From Siphlonurus alternatus (Eukaryota; Arthropoda; Insecta; Ephemeroptera; Siphlonuridae), in contig OX463779.1 of the NCBI GenBank assembly GCA_949825025.1, forward strand, positions 25,960,816 through 26,024,815: DNA of 64,000 nucleotides, in the 5' to 3' direction. Every line of letters begins with the position of its first letter. The stretch's first letter is position 1. Below are positions 49,740 through 62,330 of this stretch, in pieces. Both the position numbers and the translations under genes were made by a program. A model generated the notes under the pieces. The model saw only the letters and a list, made by a program, of their open reading frames with translations. It made no database searches and was not told where the DNA came from.

Positions 49740-50870
49740 GTTTCGAGTTTTAGACGAAGCATTCATAAGACTGCGTCACTCATCCAATGTGTAGCTCCAG
49801 TGTGGCATATAGGCGAGGGCATTACTGCCCCAAATTAGTTTGTCCGTCCCTTAACTAATGCTTAATTCAAGTTAATGTCAGTTAGAAAGTAATCTGCACG
49901 GCGGAAATTAGCTCCACACCCTGCTGGCTGCTGTGCACAACACGTCGAAATCCAGTTAAAATGAACCAACGAAGGGTCTTTGAGTTTAAGAGAAAATAAG
50001 TCTTCTATATTCACAGGTACCAGTAATTGATTTAAAATCCTTTGTACATTTTATGTATTAATATATAATAAATACGTATTTTCAGTTATTAAATTATAAT
50101 TAGTATTATTCAGTTTCAGTTTCCTAAATTAATTTTTATTAGAATTAATAGAATTCTTATGTAATCTTGTGACATAAAAATAATAGTATTGGATGTAAAT
50201 AAATAAAAAAAAAAAACAAGTTAAAATAATAATGAAATAAACAATAATAAATTGAAAAACAACTCCAGGGCATTATTTATTAATAAATACTTAATTAAAA
50301 AAATTAAATAAAATAATGTTAAATATATAATTCAGCTACAACAAAAAAACAGAGAAATTACCGCCGCGGGAACTTAATAAAAAATATAATGAGTGAAATG
50401 TTGCTAATGAAAAATCATGCTTTATTTACTTAAAATAAGGAAGAAGAAAAGTATTAAAAACTTATATTAATTAAGGGAACTGTTTGTAAAAAGAGTCGGT
50501 TGCACTTTTATTTGTCAGTCTGTGTTCCAACATTATTTTCTAAGTCATTGACAAATCTTTAGTTGAGGTCAGTTATATATGGAAATAATTTAATATTATT
50601 TTGTATGTTTGTTAAAGGTGCATGAACTGAAGGAAACTCTTTTTTAATATCATCTTATCAACAAAAATAGGACCGATTCTCTGGTAATAATTATTTTCTT
50701 GTTCAGGCCCCCAAATTTGAATTCCAGGGACCAACGGCTAAAAAGTGAAGTTGTGACGTATCGGTCTGGACACACGGCCACACGCGATTTCAGTATAGCA
50801 GTTTTATGGCGAGATGAGAGCAGAAGCGACGATACCAGATGTTGGCTGTCAGCTGTCATTAAAATAAACT
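49740..50870. other. Intergenic with one conserved-looking island
   Basis: A normal-complexity block at 49,745-49,990 is followed by very AT-rich sequence. At 50,700-50,870 there is a block that shares TCATTAAAATAAACTT-like wording with the inverted repeat at 51.27-51.78 kb. No coding signal. Confidence 0.35.
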
Positions 50871-51173
50871 TAGGGTGTAGTCCGTAATAAGTTCTGAACG
50901 TTCAGAATCTTCGATTTAGCGTTCCGAAATTATGTTCGGAATGTTCAGAACCATTTCCGAGGTTACGCGAAGTGAGTCAGCTGAATTAAAAAAAGAGGTT
51001 CCGGGTGTTGCGAACTTTTCCTCCGAACTATCAGAACTAGAGTCAGCTGATCACAATGAAAGTGTTCCGTTATTTGATGTTCTGAAGTTATGAAGTTAAT
51101 GTTTTTGTTCCGGACAGGTCCGTAATCGCTCAGCTGTTCTGAACGTTCAGAACTTAATACGGACTACACCCTA
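50871..51173. mobile_element. TTCTGAACGTTCAGAA-type MITE
   Basis: Left end TAGGGTGTAGTCCGTAATAA and right end TTAATACGGACTACACCCTA form an inverted repeat of about 37 bp that includes the self-complementary TTCTGAACGTTCAGAA at each side. The interior repeats GTTCCG/CGGAAC and GTCAGCTGA motifs. About 300 bp, non-coding, with TA at both ends. It splits a repeat that is unbroken at about 51,555-51,600. Confidence 0.82.
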
Positions 51174-51270
51174 ATAACCACAAATTTTCAGCGTCTATAA
51201 GAAATCATCTTTCGTCTTTTTCAATGATTGGAATGAAATCTCAATTCAATTCCCTATCTAGCGGTGTAAA

Positions 51271-51782
51271 AATTATTTTTCTGCGATGATTAGAACAATT
51301 TTTAGTAAAGTGCAATTGCATAAAAATGCATTGATGTATTTCCCTATTTCACTTAATATGCACAGTACAACAATGATATTTATACTAATCGATTGGAAAT
51401 TACATCATCAATTGCGTACTATCATTAAAAATGACGAAAATCGATAATTAACAGAAGCTAAAATTTTATATTATTTTTGTTTTATTGTCAGGATGTAGAC
51501 ACGGAAAAAATTGGAGTGGCGATCATGGTGATGGTAGCCGTCGCCGGAGTCATAAATCTTACTGGTGTCAATAAAATAAATTTAATATAAAATTTCAGCG
51601 TCTGTTAGTTATCAATATTCGTAATTTTTAATGATAGTACGCAAAAGATGTAATTTCCAATCGATTAGTATTAATTAAATTCTTGTGCGATGAATATTAG
51701 CTGAGATTGAGAATTGCATCAATGCATTTTCATGCAATTGCACTCTCCTATAAATTGTTCTAATCATCACAGAAAAATAATG
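51271..51782. mobile_element. 510-bp inverted-repeat element
   Basis: ATTATTTTTCTG...GATGATTAGAACAATTT at the left faces AAATTGTTCTAATCATCACA at the right. The arms are about 210 bp each, with shared inner phrases such as GGAAATTACATCATCAATTG and ACTAATCGATTGGAAATTAC. The central loop (about 51,490-51,560) is GC-richer. No coding frame. It could be a foldback element or an inverted duplication. Confidence 0.75.
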
Positions 51783-52199
51783 TATACATAAAATATATTC
51801 AGCCTATAACATAAAACAATTTTCAAAATATAATATGATTTAAATTTTGGTTGACTTTCACATGTGTTTTGATTTTGTTTTAAATTGGGGGGGGGAATTC
51901 TGTATGCATTGCAAAATAAATGTTCTCAATAGCTTAAGTGTTTCCTTACTTACATAATTACACAATAAATAAATTCACACTGCCCATATTACCCACATAG
52001 ACAATAAATTTTGCTTGAAATAGCCTACGGTCTGGTGTCTTTGAAACAAAGCAACTCCAATTTTTACTTTAATTGGTTTCTTGGTTGCACCTGCAGCGGG
52101 AGGAAATTCATCCAAATATACGTGAGAATTAAGTTAGAAAAGGTAAGCATCTCCTGCATGGACTAAGTAGATTTATTTACAGGGCAGTGGTGAATTACA

Positions 52200-52691
52200 T
52201 AGTTTGTTATAGTCGAAAAAGCGACTGCTTCGTATTAAGAACGCAGCGAGCATCTAGACATGCGAAGTCGGCGGAGAGAGGCTGAGTTAGCGGGGGAGAG
52301 CAAAAGAGAGACCCCCGCCTTCGCCGCGCGGGCTGCTGCTGCTCAGTGTACGACCGTGGCTCGCACCAAGCGCACCGTGCTCACGCTACCCGCTCGTGCC
52401 TAGCACAGACTGCTGCCGGCAAAATAGTTTGGTGTGCTTGCGTGAGCACCAGTAACAACCACAAGCTCGTCTCTTTTTCTTCTTACTATTTTACATTTAA
52501 AATATAAAAAAAAGCGATTATAATTTTTATTCTAAATTTTCATTAATTTTTTTTTTATATATGTTGTTAAAAGCAGTACTCTGTTTCTGTATAAATAAGC
52601 ACATGTTGCTGATGACTTATAACAAAGTGCGTTAAGTGACTGACTGTTAGTACAAGTGATAAAAGGTGTTGAAACATTATTTAATACAAGT
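52200..52691 (+). promoter_or_regulatory. Candidate promoter and 5' UTR exon of the STAR-like gene
   Basis: A GC- and CpG-rich block at about 52,215-52,460 stands out from AT-rich flanks. It is followed by TATAAATA at 52,590-52,597 and, about 95 bp on, a consensus donor GTAAGTATA at 52,692. That would give a short non-coding exon spliced to the acceptor at 54,441. All three signals are in the right order, but none alone is decisive. Confidence 0.35.
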
Positions 52692-54441
52692 GTAAGTATA
52701 TATTTTTATTTGTTTTTTGGTGTATTTTAAATTACTGTTATTTAAAATATTGTATATTATTATATTTTATTTTTCAATGTATTTTGGTGGATGTGTGTTT
52801 TTAACTATATAGTCCCTCTTTTAGTCGCTGCTTTAAGCATGCTGGAGACCAGGTGACTTCTCTTACCATAAAGAAATTGCTTTTGGGATTTGCCAGAGTG
52901 CACCTGAGAGTGCATGTTTAATCCATTGCAAACTTGTACTCATCATACTGCTTCGTTCGACTCTTGACTGCATGAGGTCACAATCCATGAAATGCTTGAA
53001 TCACACACAATATAAGATTAAAATTTGTCAGAAGTTCAAATTACTAAAACATGAAAACTGAAAGTTAGCCTTGGCTTCCTTCAAAATTATACTCAAATTG
53101 TAATAATAAAAAATAGTGTTAAGCAACATACAGCAGACGTATAGTAGGTAAAAATGCGAAGGATTTCGTAGATTCTCACGAAACATTTTATAGCAAGTTT
53201 GGGAGCCTTGACGCGCTTTCAACTCCCGCCCACGAAACTCTGTGGTAACTTGGGCCTTCCTTGACGACAAGCACGGGGGACCAGAGCTTGCCGGTTCTCA
53301 ACATATCAGCATAACAACTCGGGACAAAAGTCAAGCAGCTTAGCATAAGAAAAGCAAAACTTGTCAAAAGGTTAAAAAACAAAAATCTGTAAGAAAGAAA
53401 AGAAGAAAAAAAAAGTTTTGTGATATTATTAAACTATTAAACAAAAACATAACTTTATTATTAGATTGTTGCCATGAGGGTTTTAAAATTAACAAATTAC
53501 GTTTCTTTTTTTTTTTTTTTTTTAATTTATGATATTGCGCAGTATAAATTACTATTGACAATGAACCATCTATAAGATTTATTGTATAATATTCAAAGGT
53601 AATGAACGTGGGATGTTCGTAGGCCGACTGAAGAACAGGTTAAGGTCAATCTCGCAAGTGACTCACTCAGATGGAGGCGGCGGAGTTAGTTTTCAAATTT
53701 TCACGGGGGCGAACGCAAGGGAAGATCTAATTATTATGAAACTCGAGAAGTAGATGTCAGTAAGGGTCCAAAGTAATTCGAAAAAAAATTCTAAACAAGG
53801 TTTTTGCATTAATTAATTACCGATGAGTGATCACCATCAGTTCTCTATAAACCATACGGGGAGTCGGGGACAATACTCTAAACGTGGTGAGTTGGTGACA
53901 TTCTTAACTGAAGGATCTTTATCCTCATTTTCTACTAAAAAAACTGGCGGTCAGTTTAAACAACTTTTTATACTAAGTAATCATAAAACATCGTTATAGT
54001 TGGTAGAACAAAAAGTTGTTGTTTTGGTGTCTTGAATACATTATACATGGGGATCCCATGTAATGTATTCCATGGGGAGTCTTGTTCTCGTCCTCTTATA
54101 ATTTACTTTATAATGATATAATTACGGAGGAAAAAAATATATTACACATGCAAATGTCAAAATTTTCACTTCTTTGACAGTGCTCACTCACTCGTTCTCC
54201 TGATATTGACCGGATTTGCCAACAATAAACCCTGAATTACTGAAAGGTTTACTTAAATTTTTATAAAGTGGCATAACTCTATAGTGGCTTGGTTCACATC
54301 GGTTTCCGAGTTAATCTATAATTAAAGTATTGCATGTCCCACAATGTCGGTAAAGATCGTAAGCTTCAAAGCAACAGTGTGAGCATTGACTTGGGTTAAA
54401 AATGTTGTCAACTCGTATTTTAATGCTCTTGTTTTCTGCAG
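52692..54441 (+). other. Putative first intron of the STAR-like gene
   Basis: AT-rich sequence ending in the polypyrimidine-AG acceptor CTTGTTTTCTGCAG. A moderately complex block lies at about 53,150-53,380 and another at 53,600-53,760. No coding frame convinces me. Confidence 0.35.
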
Positions 54442-54646
54442 ATGAGTGACGGCGGTGGCGCGATGTTGGAAGAGGTGGTTGAAGGGGGCAGCGAAGGGGG
54501 TAGTGTGACCCCGGGGGGTACGGTTAACGGTGACCCCGCCACCCCCACCTCCCCTGAGGACTACGTGCGATTGCTGGCCGCCGAACGCACGACCCTCGAA
54601 GTACAGACCCCTGGCTGCTCGCTGGCACTGCGGCTCCTCGCGCAAG
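54442..54646 (+). CDS. First coding exon of a putative STAR-family RNA-binding protein (3' partial)
   Basis: The exon starts exactly at ATG after TTTTCTGCAG and ends CGCAAG before GTGAGT: 68 codons plus one base. The first 35 residues are Gly/Glu/Thr-rich (MSDGGGAMLEEVVEGG). The last 30, EDYVRLLAAERTTLE followed by ALRLLAQ, resemble the start of the Qua1 dimerisation helix in Sam68/KHDRBS proteins (pattern KYLPELMAEKDSLD, then HALRLVNQE). The next codon would begin with G, which allows the expected E. STAR proteins bind U/A-rich RNA through a KH domain and regulate splicing. The KH exons are not in the window, so the call rests on one short stretch. High GC compared with flanks supports a real exon. 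Confidence 0.55.
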
Positions 54647-57600
54647 GTGAGTTCATAACCTGCTTGGTACCTGACTCCAAGTTTGGACACTACTACACTT
54701 TTCCTGCCTCGTCTATAATTATAATACGAGTTCACTGTGCTGACTTCGCTGCAACCTTGAGTAGTTTTATAATAAAATATAATTTTACTATCTGCGATGA
54801 CATTTGAATAATAATGAATTCTCAGAGTTTCCTTAGAATATAATCTCCACGTAGTTTATATAAAATGTAAAATACATTCTCAATTTTATATAAACAAGAA
54901 TTATGCTTGGTTTGAAAGTTTTGATACATTTACAGATGTAAAAAAAATAAATATAATATACATTAATTTTATAATTTTAGTGTTAATATTAAATGAAATT
55001 GTTTTATGAGGAGCAATTAAAGCATACGAGAGTTTGAAATGAAAAAAAAGGGGTATGTGTACATATAATGTTAAAAAGAATAATTAGCACAAAAGCTGCT
55101 CGGGACACGCGAAGTAGAAAAATAAAGCATGTTAGCATTAAAAAAATATATATATATATATATATTATATGCGTCATACATTTGATATATATTTTTTGAG
55201 TGTTGAAAATTGTGTCCTCACTTTTTGTACTCACCTTTAAATAAAGTTTGCGAAATATATATAAGCATATCAGTAAGCCCCAAACGCGACAGTTTTAAGC
55301 TTTATTGTACACTACGCTCGTTACTATATAGTTAAGCCTCAAATTTACACTTCGGACACCACGAACGTTAACCGTTCTGTTTTGGACAAGGCGTGGTAGA
55401 ACATTTGCAGTGTCCAGTGATGTACATATAATGTATTTTACGGTGTAACACAGCTCAGATTGAGGTTACGTGTAGCATCATTACAAAGGCTTATGCATGT
55501 TTTACATGGTAGTTATTCCACCATGCTCCTCCACTTGAATCGTCCCCACGTTGCGTGCACCCTATAATAAGTAATAACTCGCTTTATTTCTTGTCATTTC
55601 TTTTATGTTCTTTCCTTTCGTGTCAATTTTATGTACTTTGTACTTTTTTTTTGTAATTATAATTTTAATACATACATTTTTTGATTTTCCCGTGTTCTAC
55701 TGTATATGTGTAAATACATACATTTTTTGATTTTCCCGTGTTCTACTGTATGTGAAAAGAACTTTATATAAGTTTTTATGTATATCATTAATTTTAGTAT
55801 AGTTTGGGTCCTGTTTTTTTATACTATTTTAGGAATGGGAAACTTCTTTACTTTCTTCACTTTTATATACAGTATATAACCATATTTTCTTACGATTTTT
55901 ATAAGTTGGTTATAATATATATTATGATGTGCTGTATTTTGAGCTATATAAGAAATATGAAAGCTTTAAGTTTATAAATTTAGATTTTGAAACTCCCCTT
56001 CTTTTTACTACTTTTCAGCCTTTATTGCGTTCTTATTACTTAATTTTTATTGACTCTTGATAAGTTTGTTGTGTGCTTGAAAAGTTCTTTATAAAATCTG
56101 AACAATTTGCCGTCAGATTCAAGCTAGCTATATGAAACACAAGAGACCAATTTATACCTTTTAAAAAGGCTTATATAGTAGTCTAGTCTAAAGTTGGACC
56201 TTTCGACCATAAATCATTGAAATAAATCAGTGCCTCAAAATAAAGTGCAGGAGGTTTGTTTTGGAAGACGTGTATTAATCGTGAAGCATGACGATTTGGT
56301 CACATATTATTGGGCTGTCTCATTTCTGGTCTGCCAACAGATGACGATCAAAAACTTGTAGACGTAAAATTTTTAAGTCTACTCTATGGAATATAGCCAG
56401 AATTTAATAAAGGTTGGCAATGTTCTTCTATAATAACTTTATTTGAAGTTTTTTTTTTTTAATAAACCTTGTGATGTGTCACTTTTACATACAAATAACA
56501 TTTTAAACGTTTTCTTTTTTATATCAAAGAGCTTTTAAAAAAAAACTATTATATTTTTAAGTTTAAAGTATAAAGACCCCTAAGATAAAATTTTCTTAAA
56601 TTATATATAACGAAAGCACATTTTAAAATTTAGCATTGCGTCACGTTTATTTTTATGTCTGAAATTTTGGTAGCTCTCTACCCTGCATGCAGTTATACAT
56701 GCATTGCTATATTGTTTTCAAATATGCTTTCTATTATAGCCTTGGAGGTGATAATGGCAGCCGAGGAATTACGACTTAACATTAGAGGTTTTTAGTATAT
56801 AAGTAGAAAAGTTTCTTGCTTGCAACAAATTTTAGCATTAATATAATATAGAAATGTACAGCAATAATAATTAAAATAAATATTCATATAAATTTAGTAT
56901 TTTTTTTTTATTATTTCAAGAAGTTCCAAGGGAAACTTTTCTTTGATAGCAACAGATCTATAAAAACTCGTATGAAAATTGTTCAATCCAGAAAAAAAGA
57001 GAGGGGAAAAAGAAGGAATTGAATTTATATAGAGCTTTGCAGCTCGGTGAAAAGTTTGTTTTAGAGTTGAACTTGCGGTGGGTGTGGGGTGAGAGATCAA
57101 CAGCGACAAATTGAAAGTGATGCATGAAACAACATGCTGTGGTGCTCTTGCTGCTGCTGCTGGCTATTTAAATAATGAACAAAGGTAAAGGTGGCTACCG
57201 GAGAAACGGCACACAAAAAAAAAACTCAATAAAAGAAACGCGTTTTTAGTTCGAACACTTGAGCAGTAGCTTGGGACGCCGTAAAGTTGGAGCTAGAGGG
57301 AGAAAATGGCAGAACCATCCCCTCACCCTGTTTGTCCTGCTGCATCTTGCAACACCAAAGGTGAACGTGAGCCGCATAGCGAAACATTGAATTCCAAATT
57401 AAATCTTCTATAAATATTCTAACTCTTTGCTTCCATCGACCTATTTATAAAGAGGTTTAAATTTTACAAAGGTTTAAATAAAATTGTAAACAAAATAATC
57501 GTAAATATACATCATGTACATGTATGCAGTAAAGTATATATTATTTTTTAAATTTTATTTGTATACAAAGAATTTAATCAAACCCGATTAAAAAAAGTAT

Positions 57601-60600
57601 TTAATGTTTTATTGAAATTTTGAAAGCTTTGTTGTAAAATTAATTAAATGATAGTTGGAAAAAATTCTCATTTTTCAGAACAATGTGAAAAATAATTCCG
57701 AGGAGAAGAAAAAGTTCATTTTGAGGTTTATTTATCTCTTGGTTTTATATAGCTGTGCGCTAGAATGAGCAGATGAAAAATTAAGCAACCTGCAATGATG
57801 AATTGCAACTGTTCTAGGACGCCCAATTGGATGCATTTCATACTAAACAAAAAATAAAACATTATTTCTTCACAACATTTTTTTTTATTAACTTCTTATA
57901 CAAAACTTTAGTAGTTTCAAACATATTAATAAAAAATTTAACGAGAAAACTTTAACAAGTATTTTCCCCTTACCAATATGTTTTTTTATACAAATATGGA
58001 GTATTTATTTGAAAAATATGGTAGGAAAAAGTGTAAGCTTACTATTATAGCCGATCGCATGTGCTGTATTAATTAAGGCTATCGTTAAAATGATTGAGAC
58101 TGTAGAGCACTCTCGTCACAGATATTATGTGTGACAGTATAAATATTTATAAGAATTTAAAGCCTCAGTATTCGTAGTATTCGTGTGCAAATTGACTTCT
58201 GATCAATGCACAGTTTTACATGAGAATGAGAAACAAAACTTAAGAAAAGTTGCAAAAGTCAAACACAACACATTTCGACAAGAAATAACAAAGAAACAAC
58301 ACAAAAAAAAATTAAATAAATTTTTTTTAAATACTTAAAAAAATACAATGAAAATAAAAATATACAAACATAAAAGAACTCACTCTTGAAAATAAATGAT
58401 CACCCCATCAAGCAATCCGAGTTCGAGCGTTGAGTAATTCCACAAACGAAGAAGAAAGAAATGATTTTTGACGAGCTTGCGAGAGGAGGGTGGAACGATA
58501 GTCCTCGATTACAACATTTATAACCGCTCCCGAAGTGTTCCATTATCGATTGATTTAACATCTGATGGAGGGTTGGTGATACTCCACATCTTCAAGAAAA
58601 ACTAACAATTGGGTGAATTAGGTCCAAAAACTTTGAGAGTTATATAAAAAAAATTGCTGAGTCGAGCATACTGTATAAATATAATTATGATCTCTTATAT
58701 ATAATTATACAATTTTTTTCTTCTTTTTTTCAAAATCTGCCATGGTATTATTATTTACACTGAACTCTCTTGCACAATAATTTATCGATTAAAACAATAC
58801 AATAAAGACATCCCATTTTGCAGTTTGTGATTATTTGTGCTCGAGTTCAGAATGTTTATGCAAACCAAGTCACTTCATCACTTTAAACAAAATCAAAATC
58901 TGTAAGAAAAAGGAACGTGGGAATATTTAGCACAAATACTTATTATTTAACAATTTTTTTTATCTAAAAATAATTTAAAATATACTTAACAATGCTTTGT
59001 TGTTTATATTGTTGCTAATTTATGCTCTTTGGAATATATAACGTTGAATAATATTTTTATAAACTAGGTATATTTTACCATGTATTTAGCGATGCAATAA
59101 AGAATAATATATTTTGTTCTATATTATAAAACAAGGATCAAAGAAAAAAATATAAAAAATGAATTATTGAAGGCATAAAATAATTCACAAAAGAATAAGT
59201 TTAACAAAAAATGATTAACTCAAGCCGACACCCCTAATAAGCAACACCAAACCAGCAAGTTTATATTGATTAAAATATAAATTAACTTTCTGATCATACC
59301 ACGCACTTTCCGAGAAGACGAGAGGGAAGCAATAAAAATGTGTATCCTTGATCGATATACATGAAGGAAAATTACGACAGTTGCAATGTGTTTGTCCAAG
59401 ATCAGTGCTGCTCACCAGTTGCCCAGAGCCTAAACAAAGCCTTGCCTGCCTAACAAGCCTCTGTAAGCATCTCTCACTAAATTGCCACTAAATTTATTTA
59501 GAGGCAATCTACGCAGGGCCAACAGTAAATTATAAAACAAAAGTACGCAATAATTTCAACGTAAAATGAACTATTCATAATAATACAACCATGCACATTT
59601 AATATTTAACTTTATTTAATAGTTTTATTAAAGCTTCTTAACTTATTTAAACAATTCTTTGTTATTAATATTTTTAATTAACAAGACACCATTTTGTAGG
59701 AAATTGAATTTGACCAAAAGTAATTAGTCTAATTACTAAGATTATGCGTTGGAAGAGATGAAAGAACACCCATTACTTCAACTTGTATATAAAAAGAGTT
59801 TTATTTTACTATAGTGCTCATTTTGTTATACCTAAACAAATTTTCCACTATAAGTATTTTTTTTAGTCTTTGTTGTTAGTCTTTGTTGTTGAATATTTAT
59901 TGAATAAACTTTGCATTTGTAGCAATTATTAATTCTGATATTTAATGCTAGAACATGCTGTATTTTTTGTTAACAACTATAGTAGCTAGGAAGTACGAAC
60001 CGCATCAGTCTGATCTGCTGCGGTGATTGAAAGGACTCTGTATGCTTTTGATGACGCTAATATAATTAGTACTCTATTGCAGATTAACATGAATACTTCC
60101 GATCCATTAGATAAATTAGCGACATACTGCATGTTAGCGCACGAAGCGACCGAGTAGCACGCTGAATATTTATTAGACTGCTGGCGATTGTGGGGATTGA
60201 TTTTTCAGAGGGGAGGGGGGGCAATCAATCACATTTTCTGTGGGCTGAGATAGAGCCGTGTCAGAAACATTATCAATTTTCTTAACAGACAACCTTTTAA
60301 TATTTTTCTATAATATAATGTCGTATCTTATTATATTGTTTATTGGCATTTTATTATAGTTGTCAATATAAATAATATAGCTATAAATTCTCTGAAAGTG
60401 TCATTTATCTCAATTTCATAACAAAAATACAAAAATCTTAAAATTTTAATTAAAAGTTGAATTTAATAAAAACATATCTATTTTATAACAGCTTTAAAAT
60501 TGAAAGAAATATAGTACAAATTAATACAGAATGAATAATAATATTTAATTTATTATTACTCTTAACTTTAATTTGTAAGAGTAAATGTAAATTTTGTGTG

Positions 60601-62330
60601 TTGAGTTATTAAATAAACAAATATTTAGATTAATGCTATTTCTACGTCATATGATACTTCAGTATAAATAATATATTCAAGGAGGCAAAGCACGTCGTCA
60701 CGCCGTATTCGGTATTAATACGGTAAGAGGGGGGCGTTTCATGCAACCAGGGAAAATGCAAATTATGAAAGACGATGGATTCTGCTCGACCTCTCAGTTG
60801 AAGTTTTGTCCCCTCCATAATCTTACGTCCATGAACACCACGTGTATAGAGGGTTGCAGCATCTGTCAAATTACAGGGGTTACTCGTTGCTCTGTTTCTC
60901 ACGCCTATCACCGTGTGTCATAATATACGTTATTGTCACTGTATATAATATAGATTATTTGGCAATTCTCACGAGCAGCCGTGAGACGCCCAACAAGCAT
61001 TCACACAAACTATAACGAGTTTTAACTTTAACTTTAAAGCTAATGAGAAGGGATATTAATTTCCTTCTTACCCCCACTGCTACTCATATTTTAAAATGCG
61101 TTCATTTAATACTTTGATATTAATTACGCACTCATTAATTAGACTAAAGCTTGAACGGAAAATAGATTATTACATCATGTATAATACCATTTTGTATTGT
61201 TATAAAGTTTAAAACGGAGATTACATACATCCCGCGTAGACTAATATATAATATGAAAATTATATTAAAGCTTTAAATAATATGATAATAATAGTAATGT
61301 AATTATTAATTTTAATTGCTTCTAAAATTATTATTCAATAAAATAGTTTAAAACATTGTGCTCTCTTTGATTAGACTTGAATTGATGAAAATAATATCCA
61401 AATTAAATTTTACAGATGGTGCATAGTTTTTTTATTAAACAGCAATTTTCTCAAAAACAAAAACAATATGATGAAAACAAACTACAATTTTTTTTCAAGC
61501 TTTGTATACACTATAGTATGTTTGTTTTTATTGTATATTTATGTTAAAAATGCATAACCTTATCAATAACTTTATTATATTTCCTACTTCTTTCAACATT
61601 CTTTCTATTAACAAGGGGGGGGGGTATCATTAAGACTGTTAGGTTTCTACTCTGCTTGAGTATCAAAATTTAACTATAAAAATATAAAATAATTAAGTCT
61701 ATATTATTTACAAACACAAAGTATTTTACTGCTTGTATCGAGTTTTAAATAATTCTCAAATGTAACTATGTTAAAAATTGGGAAAATAAAAATTATAACA
61801 ACTTATCTTGTACCAGCTGTAAGTAATGTTGCAATATTTCATATGAATATTAATATTTAAATATTATTCAATACATTTGTTAGAATATACCATTTAGAAT
61901 CTTCATTGGATCATTATATATCTGGGTTTAATTAATAATGTTTATAATGGTGGTGTAATATTGTAGCTTTTACCGTGGAGGATAAAATAATAATCTTCCA
62001 TCAGCCTGCTTCATGCAAACTTCAAAACTGCAACAAATCAAGCTGTAAATTGAAACAGGAAAATTTTAATTTTGAAACTCAATGTAGAAGGCATCTTTAA
62101 TTAACTAAATTCTGCATTCCTTACTTACCATGCATAGCTTTTAAAAAAATGACTTACTCTAATTTAAATAAAACAAAACTAAATCATCAAGAAAAAGTCT
62201 TAAATTCAACTCTAACCTTTCTTTCTTCATTTGAGATATATAACACAAAAATGAGACCATAGAATTTTTAAAGTAAATTTCGGAATATAAAAAAAACTTT
62301 TTATTATGCATAACATATCAAAAGAATAAA
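54647..62330 (+). other. Long AT-rich stretch, probably intron 1 of the STAR-like gene
   Basis: No KH-domain exon or other coding signal found. Patches of normal complexity at about 55,320-55,570, 57,110-57,370, 58,390-58,580, 59,220-59,520, 60,000-60,260 and 60,690-61,080 may be regulatory elements. A short direct repeat (CATACATTTTTTGATTTTCC) occurs near 55,671 and 55,716. Confidence 0.4.
57306..57360 (+). CDS. Possible alternative first coding exon
   Basis: ATG in a good context (GAAAATGG) opens an 18-codon frame, MAEPSPHPVCPAASCNTK, that runs into a GTGAAC donor at 57,361. It ends one base into a codon, the same phase as the exon at 54,442-54,646, so it could replace that exon by alternative promoter use. 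An island of mixed composition with TATTTAAATA surrounds it. Short and unsupported by homology. Confidence 0.2.

Noticed and set aside
54322..54735. 137-codon - strand frame opposite the STAR-like exon
   Set aside because: Shadow of the GC-rich exon on the other strand. The + strand frame has a matching acceptor, ATG and donor.
57122..57167. Short leucine-rich frame resembling a signal peptide (MKQHAVVLLLLLAI)
   Set aside because: It meets a stop codon after 14 codons with no donor site before it; the leucines come from a (CTG)n-like run.
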